Shown piece by piece: positions 59,601 to 64,000 of a stretch of 64,000 nucleotides of DNA. The number at the start of each line of letters is the position of its first letter. Within the stretch, counting starts at the first letter, position 1. Under the pieces are notes generated by a model that worked only from the letters and a program-made list of their open reading frames with translations, was not told the origin of the DNA and searched no databases. Origin of the DNA: Incurvaria masculella (taxonomy: Eukaryota > Arthropoda > Insecta > Lepidoptera > Incurvariidae); assembly GCA_946894095.1 (NCBI GenBank), contig OX335647.2, forward strand, positions 11,364,001-11,428,000, read 5' to 3'. A program made the translations under genes and the position numbers.

Positions 59601-61240
59601 ATATGCATACCTTATTTTGTAATTTTGTTATATTCTACATGTAAAACTTCACCATACCTCTAGCCAAATTGTTATTATTCTAAAAAAATGAGAATTTAAA
59701 TTACATATCCAAAAATACGGTTAGTGTGAACCTTCATTATTAAGAGTTTAAAAAATCATAAAACCACAAAAACATATGTATGATAATCATTAAATTAAGG
59801 ATAATATGTATTTTTTAAATGTGATTTTGCCAATGAGACTACGTACACGATATCGAAAGAGAAGTTGATGAAATTAGAGTTTAGTTTAACTAACCATTGT
59901 TATGCTTTAAATGGAGCCCGTAGTTTACATTTACCTACATACAGCCTGCATCCGTAGCTCTCCACTTGTAGATCTGTTCTAGACTAATTAGAAGCTAGCT
60001 GTCGTTTCAATTTATGAGTATGTTTTCACACAAAATATGTGTTCTAACTGTGGTGGCTCCTCACATTCCCAACACAGTTTCATGATTTTTGACGCTTAAC
60101 AAACATTCTCCTCTTGAATTGATACATATTATGACCTCCGCTATGATTGTACTTTACATAAATCAAGACTCTACCTGTAACTGTCATGTTGAGACTATAT
60201 TATCATTGTGGCTTCCTGACTCACTCGTCATTCGTCACTTGCTCATCGGCGGCAGTTACGGAACGCGCCCGCAGCTAGTTATATGCGAATCCATTTCCAA
60301 TCAATCTGATATGATAGTTTACTTAAAACTTCCACTAACTTATTTCAATATGGACAAACATGTACGCACATAGAGACGTGTGTTCTTACACGGCGAGTGT
60401 TAGCTAGTACTGTCGCTCGCTCGTCGGTAGTGCAACCCACAATGCTACATAATTTTTTGCACAATGATAAATGTTGTGTTGTTTTATATTAATGTAACAT
60501 ATTGTAAAACCTACCCACTCTGATGATTTGAAGAATTTGTAGAACCAAAATCGCATGTCGATTCTTACTGTTAAGGTAGCTGGAGCTAAGCACACTTGTT
60601 TGTCAATTGCACATGTCGAATCAGTTGTACTAGTCTAGTAGTTAGGGAAGCAGAGAGCGAGTGTCACTTGCCGGCCGCTGGCCGCAAGCGCAGATGGAGG
60701 CAGGCCTCAGGGCGGCTTAGGCGACAACAGTATTTCAAATACAAAAAATTGTGCTCAATTCCGAAGTCGGTGTATGTTATTCGTAACGTTGTAATGAATA
60801 CTTGGATGTTTTGAAAAATAAAAATAAAATATAACAATAGATTTGTTACATAATGAAAGTCTTCCGTTTGGCACACATTTTATAGAATTATGCACATTTT
60901 AATGTTTGCACACTTTTTGAGAGGTCAATGTGAGGTGGAGCATAGGTATGCTGTATATTGGTATGAGATTTATATTTAGTGTTTGGATGATTTTGATAAG
61001 ACGGCGGCAAAACATCTCTCGGCACAGAACTCGTGATAAGGACAAATAGTTTTGTGGTGTGTGATGGATTTCTACATTTTGCATGTAGAAATGGGAGCCT
61101 TGTCTCTTATTGTTCTTGTACATAAACACTTATACCTACTTTTGTTTAATTATAAATATTGAATGAAGTAAAATGATTGCAGCCTCAGGTATTGTGTACT
61201 CATTTTACGTTGAATAAATCATAGTATGAATTGTTTGTTT
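56627..61240 (+). other. likely Rbfox 3' UTR and downstream AT-rich DNA
   Basis: No coding exon is visible after the stop. The stretch is AT-rich. AATAAA signals occur at 56984-56989 and again near 59262, 60821 and 61213, so a short 3' UTR of about 380 nt and much longer forms are both possible. Two perfect Pumilio-type UGUAAAUA sites lie at 57033-57040 and 57219-57226. The ORF at 58445-58792 resembles no family I know and is probably chance. Confidence 0.5.
56984..56989 (+). terminator. proximal AATAAA polyadenylation signal
   Basis: This is the first canonical AATAAA after the Rbfox stop codon, about 358 nt downstream, followed within 40 nt by a T/G-rich stretch. Actual use is not proven. 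Confidence 0.4.
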
Positions 61241-63145
61241 TCATTTATGCAACATTCACGATCTAACTCTTGCAAAATGTACCATCTGGCATCTGTCTGT
61301 TTGTCCCATTGACATAACCTTAATTAAGCAACAGACTAACAATCAAAACATATTCGTCTGCATTTACCCCTGCCATAGACAAAGGATAGTAGGGATAGAC
61401 AGCTAACGTCATAAAACGTACAAAACTTGCTAAATACTTCTTATTTTCGCTGGTACATTTCTAACCAGCGCTATTTGTAACTATAAATTAAGTAATGTCA
61501 TTGTAAATTAAAAATATCATTGATATTCATTGGTTTGTATTTAATGTATTCTCAAATGTGAATTGCAAAGTCATTTATTAACTTATTATCCCTATTCAAC
61601 ACTTGTATGACGTTATAGTGATACTCTTAGTTTCTTTCCAGTTCTTCGCAGTGTTTTGTTTTGCTGAACTGGCCAATGTTAAAATATGACAAATCCGAGT
61701 GCAGTGTACTGTCTATGGATGATGAATAAACAATACAATACTAAACGTCTGTAGTTTTCCGAGTCTGTGCTTCCCCTTGCAGGCCTTTTGACAGTTGTCA
61801 GTGCTATTTCTCGTCTGCGCCAACAAATTCGGAGAAGTCGTTGCGCTCCTACACTGTAGATCGAGGTCGCGGTCCCATTTGAACCATCGTTACCAACAGC
61901 ACGCTCAAAACAGGTCCGATTCGCGCTTACAGCCCTCAAAATGGCGTGCCGTGAACGGTATGAAGTTAGCGCTGTGTCACGGAATGCCGTACACAGTGCT
62001 CACGCTTCGGAAGTAGGGCACCGTGTGTGGGACTATCAATGTCACTTTTTTATGTTTCTAAAGAGTAATCATCGTCTTTCCACCTTGTTTTTTCGCGAAC
62101 CTTTGAATTTACCTCAGTTCAAAATTCAAGTTCAGCAGATTCAAATTTGAGGTGAACTGCGAGCACTAATGTCATTTGTTTCCATAAGCGCGTACACAAA
62201 TGGTTCGAATCGTTTGTAATGCTTACTGCTTTGAGCGTGCAATCTGATTCGGGACGCTTGTGTACGCTTTTAGCAGTGTAATTGTTTACAGTTCAAATCG
62301 GAATGCGCAGTGAGTTGCCTTTTCGACACAGGAGTGAACTGGTCCTTTTTTTGTAAGTCCCATTATGGAACCGTCGACATTAGTTGTGCCAGGCATAGCT
62401 TCTTACCTCGCCAGGGCCGGCTGTGTAGGCATGAGTCTATTGACGCGTGGAGTGTCGGCGTGGGTAGGTAGGGTGTCCTTCCGACGCAACGGCCTCATAC
62501 GGCGCTGCTGGTTGAGTTCGCCCGTTATAAACGTAGCTATGTCGGGTCTTTTGACTAAACTATGTTATGGGAGCCTAACATACCAGCCAAGTAGTCAATA
62601 GGTATCGCAAGGTTAGGACAGCATTGCGACCTTCCAGCTCGGGCTACACTTTTTGGCCGGTCTGAATACACACCAAGTCTGAGTTAGGACAGGTCAGGGA
62701 ATCTACGCCCCCCCCCTCCGCGTGCTGCTGACCTATAATTTATGTTCTGTGCAATGAAACGCGCCAACTTCTCATCGACCATACATTTTGGTCAAAGCTG
62801 TATGTCAAAGAAAACAAAACAATTAATTACAATTACTAAACTTTTATTGTTAACATACCACTTGGTTCATAGATTTTTCAGTCTTTAATTATAATACCGC
62901 CGATGTGGATTACACACCGCGCTATTAGTGCGGTTACCATGGCGACCGCGATGCCGCCAGCGTGCGCGCTACCAGGGAATTCCGATCGGCGAGTAGAGCA
63001 ACTGGAGACCCCTCCTCCGCCACCGTGCCGCCGTCCACCGCCACCACGCGCTCGAACATGCACACCGCCGACAGACGGTGCTGGAACACACATCATTGTG
63101 GTCACACATTAATTGTGGTCAACGCGCGCGGCGGCGGCGCTTACT
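61241..63145. other. probable intergenic DNA with a GC-rich patch at 62900-63140
   Basis: No gene recognised. A short inverted pair (GCGTACACAA / TTGTGTACGC) spans about 62189-62267. The GC-rich patch carries an RFX X-box-like word at 62933-62946. Confidence 0.35.
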
Positions 63146-63358
63146 TTTTAGGGTTCCGTACCCAAAGAGTGAAAACGGAACCCTATTACTAAGCCTCCGC
63201 AGTCCATCCGTCCATCCGTCCGTCTGTCACAGGGCTGTATCTCAGTAACTGTAGCAGATAGAGAGCTGAAATTTTCACAGAGAGTGTATTTATTTTGCCG
63301 CTATAACAACAAATAGGTAACATTAAAATATAATTTAAATTAAAGGGGGGGGGCCCTA
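63146..63358 (-). repeat. GGGTTCCGT / GTCCGTCCGTC lepidopteran repeat, reverse copy
   Basis: TTTTTAGGGTTCCGTACCC, GGAACCCTATTACTAAGCC, a TCCG tandem run, CACAGGGCTGTATCTCAG and GCCGCTATAACAAC. It is interrupted on the right by the non-LTR element. Confidence 0.6.
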
Positions 63359-63487
63359 TATATAAATTTCTTCATCCAATCTGTTGGAGTCTCCGGCATC
63401 GTCGTGCCGGAAGTCCGACTTATTCCCGCCCAGGTTCCTCCCAGGAAAAGGAATAAGCGTCAAATATGTTATTTTTGAATTTCTGCA
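63359..63487 (-). mobile_element. 3' UTR of the non-LTR element with two stem-loops
   Basis: Directly after the ORF stop on the - strand are two inverted pairs: CTTATTCC (63419-63426) with GGAATAAG (63450-63457), and CCGGCA (63393-63398) with TGCCGG (63405-63410). Structured 3' ends are common in non-LTR elements, where the RT recognises them. The boundary at 63359 is set by the start of the adjoining repeat and is approximate. Confidence 0.4.
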
Positions 63488-64000
63488 TTATTCTTGATTA
63501 TTTACTTCAATTTGGTTAATTTCTTCTAAATATCCGCTCATAAATTTTGCCATAATTTTCGTAGTATGTATTGCTGCCTGTTTTTGTAGAATTTCTATCT
63601 TTATATCAGCCTCTAAAGTGTCGATATAATTTTGTGCAGTTTTACTTATTATGCCAGTTGTGCCAATAACAACTGGGATAATTTTGCAAGATGTATTCCA
63701 TAGCACTTCTATTTTAAGTGCATGGTATTTCGATATTTTTTCTGCTTCTTTTTTCATAATGTTGTAGTCCGAAGGTACTGTTACAACGATCAGGTAGGTT
63801 TTTTTTTTTAATTTATTGATGTATATCAAATCTGGTCTATTGTTGGGTATCGCGAAATCGGTGATTACTGGAAGTTCCCAGATAATTTTAATCGACTCAT
63901 TTTCAACAACATGGGGCTCATTAAGTGGACAATGCCACCAAAATGTTGTTGCTTCAAATGTATGTTTTTTCCTCAGGCACCAGTACACATATTTAACAAG
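63488..64000 (-). CDS. C-terminal part of a non-LTR retrotransposon ORF (partial at window edge)
   Basis: The reading frame is open from the window edge and ends at 63488. It shows the order WELPVITDFAIPNNRPDLI, KKKTYLIVVTVPSDYNI, MKKEAEKISKYHALKIEV, CKIIPVVIGTTGII. I recognise this as the region after the reverse transcriptase in many animal non-LTR elements, with a layout like the restriction-like endonuclease PD-(D/E)XK fold. The usual IDV(A)VP is here IVVTVP, so the expected acidic residue is Val, and about two residues are missing before W in the KIEV-LW segment. This copy is therefore probably decayed. The family name is not certain; the rest of the element lies beyond the window. Confidence 0.6.
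   Translation of the reverse strand, partial: LVKYVYWCLRKKHTFEATTFWWHCPLNEPHVVENESIKIIWELPVITDFAIPNNRPDLIYINKLKKKTYLIVVTVPSDYNIMKKEAEKISKYHALKIEVLWNTSCKIIPVVIGTTGIISKTAQNYIDTLEADIKIEILQKQAAIHTTKIMAKFMSGYLEEINQIEVNNQE

Overview
The window looks like nuclear DNA of a moth or butterfly. It is AT-rich and intron-dominated, with GT-AG splice sites and several interspersed-repeat types I recognise as common in Lepidoptera. These include the repeat ending in GGGTTCCGT...GTCCGTCCGTC, a repeat carrying CCGACTTCAAAAAGGAGGAGG, a tRNA-headed SINE and many foldback MITEs. There is no prokaryotic or viral gene organisation, and nearly all ORFs of 60-160 codons here are chance.

The only convincing host gene is an Rbfox/A2bp1 (Fox-1 family) splicing-regulator gene on the + strand. 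I could join twelve coding exons from an ATG at 35780 to a TAG at 56626. Their phases agree at every junction, and together they give 461 codons plus stop. The single RRM (RNP2 [11 protein letters not shown]1 GFGFVTF) is split over exons of 285, 54, 93 and 55 nt. The 54- and 93-nt sizes are those known for vertebrate Rbfox genes. The protein ends in YRSGYNRFAPY, the Rbfox C-terminus. A thirteenth exon (39 nt, 15203-15241) probably lies 20.5 kb upstream in the same phase, so the true start codon and promoter may be further 5' or outside the window.

Layout: 1-15.2 kb is 5' intronic or upstream DNA with a cluster of repeats at 0.1-2.3 kb, a hairpin MITE at 4.7 kb, GC-rich islands and a SINE at 12.7 kb. 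The stretch 15.2-35.8 kb is a giant intron with nested MITEs, a second SINE and an apparently perfect 4.4-kb tandem duplication (26426-35238). Rbfox coding exons occupy 35.8-56.6 kb. The likely 3' UTR and intergenic DNA run from 56.6 to 63.1 kb. From 63.1 to 64 kb there is a lepidopteran repeat followed by the 3' end of a non-LTR retrotransposon on the - strand.

The most interesting signal is in the splice sites. Rbfox proteins bind (U)GCAUG. TGCATG occupies positions -9 to -4 of the 3' splice sites of both the 93-nt RRM exon and the 187-nt exon 7. It also occupies +4 to +9 of the 93-nt exon's unusual GTGTGC donor, with a further copy at -27 to -22. This suggests direct autoregulation by splice-site occlusion. 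The 39-nt upstream exon begins with GTGAGT directly after its acceptor AG, which is a recursive-splicing signature.
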